Of a DNA stretch of 64,000 nt, positions 63,276-64,000 are shown in pieces. Origin of the DNA: Dryococelus australis (taxonomy: Eukaryota > Arthropoda > Insecta > Phasmatodea > Phasmatidae); the NCBI GenBank assembly GCA_029891345.1, contig CM056993.1, positions 225,565,924 to 225,629,923 on the forward strand. The letters run 5' to 3'. Below the pieces are notes generated by a model. It was not told the DNA's origin. It saw only the letters and a list, made by a program, of their open reading frames with translations, and ran no database searches. A program made the translations under genes and the position numbers. Within the stretch, counting starts at the first letter, position 1. Every line of letters begins with the position of its first letter.

Positions 63276-64000
63276 TCTAATGCGCAGGAGGCTGGCAACT
63301 AGTACCAAGGTGTTGGTCAATAAGGATATTTGTTAGGTGATGAGCGGTGAATATAGTTTTGGAATCTCGGTGGAGATAATTACACAGGATGCCAGATATT
63401 ATCGAGTTGATAATATTGTGAAGTCTGAGAGCAGCTGTGGACTCTTTCTCAGGGTCATTCGGCCGACGACCATGCCAAATCCTCCAACTGCAGTTGTTGT
63501 CTCCTCGTAGAATAAAATTAATACTGACTGAAGAACTCCCTTACTTGTTGCAATTTGGGATATTTGTGTTCCCCACACACCAATACGAAGCACTGTTACT
63601 TATAACGCCGACATGTGACCATTTGAATCCTGCTTGCACAGTAAATTACACTTTGGGAATATTGGCAACAGAAGGCCCGTACCTTAAATGCTGTGCGGCG
63701 AACTGGAAATAAACCACACGTGGTAACTCGTCACTGCTGCAATTTATTCCGTTACATGAATTCATTCCCACTGGAAAACTTACATTTGGTGCTGCTTACG
63801 AACCCGCCAGCTCGGGTAATACTGTGTAAGAAGACATGTGGTCACATGAAATAACTTAAGTATAATTTAAGCCTACCCAGGCGATGCAAGAACTGGGTAG
63901 GTGTGACGGGCGGTTAAGTTTCGGGCAGCTAAAATAAGAAAAGGTTCTGGTATGCTTAAATAACTATTGCTGTGAAATGTTAGTCAAACATTGTAATGGT
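63276..64000. other. Unassigned right end of the window
   Basis: GC-richer block from about 63400 to 63720 with an AATAAA near 63709 and a 91-codon plus-strand open frame at 63437-63712. No domain is recognised; an LTR-like or other element fragment is possible. Confidence 0.35.

Overview
The window is nuclear DNA of an insect, or at least an arthropod. It is AT-rich, intron-bearing and dense in transposable elements, and it holds one recognisable host gene: a minus-strand orthologue of dimmed (dimm, the arthropod counterpart of vertebrate Mist1/BHLHA15). The bHLH domain is split between two exons, 34225-34034 and 30178-29906, separated by an intron of about 3.9 kb. The splice sites are canonical and the junction restores the family sequence (...LNDAFQ | SLREVIPHV...). 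The large amount of repeats and long gene-free stretches suit a hemimetabolous insect with a big genome, but the order cannot be fixed from the sequence.

Layout. 1-1400: AT-rich spacer ending in a palindromic DNA-transposon-like terminus. 1450-6850: an old Ty3/Gypsy-type copy (plus strand). 6874-29800: mostly unassigned AT-rich DNA with tRNA-like SINE heads, two copies of one SINE family in opposite orientations (22732-22994 minus, 23759-24020 plus), simple repeats, and the first copies of three dispersed repeats called here R1, R2 and R3. 29820-34252: dimm. Most of its intron is a TA-flanked, CAGT-ended Tc1/mariner-pogo-like element (30270-33739), which in turn holds an LTR-retroelement-like insertion. 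34842-41345: a nest of Gypsy fossils, including one copy with recognisable LTRs and gag to integrase (36303-40918). 41346-49000: second copies of R1, R2 and R3 in the same order and orientation as the first set. 49029-50456: minus-strand open stretches of unknown nature. 52501-53172: a MITE-like element with a 3-bp direct repeat. 53640-57110: a third, inverted R3 copy. 58265-62170: two minus-strand LINE 3' parts from different families.

The most unusual signal is R3. Its three copies share conserved islands that look like exons: they end in splice-donor-like sequences and one begins after an acceptor-like AG, with more variable sequence between them. No shared reading frame runs through the islands, so R3 may be a spliced non-coding or largely non-coding repeated transcription unit, or the scaffold of a large unclassified transposon. 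R1, R2 and R3 are colinear in two places, which suggests they are parts of one large unit or of an old segmental duplication.
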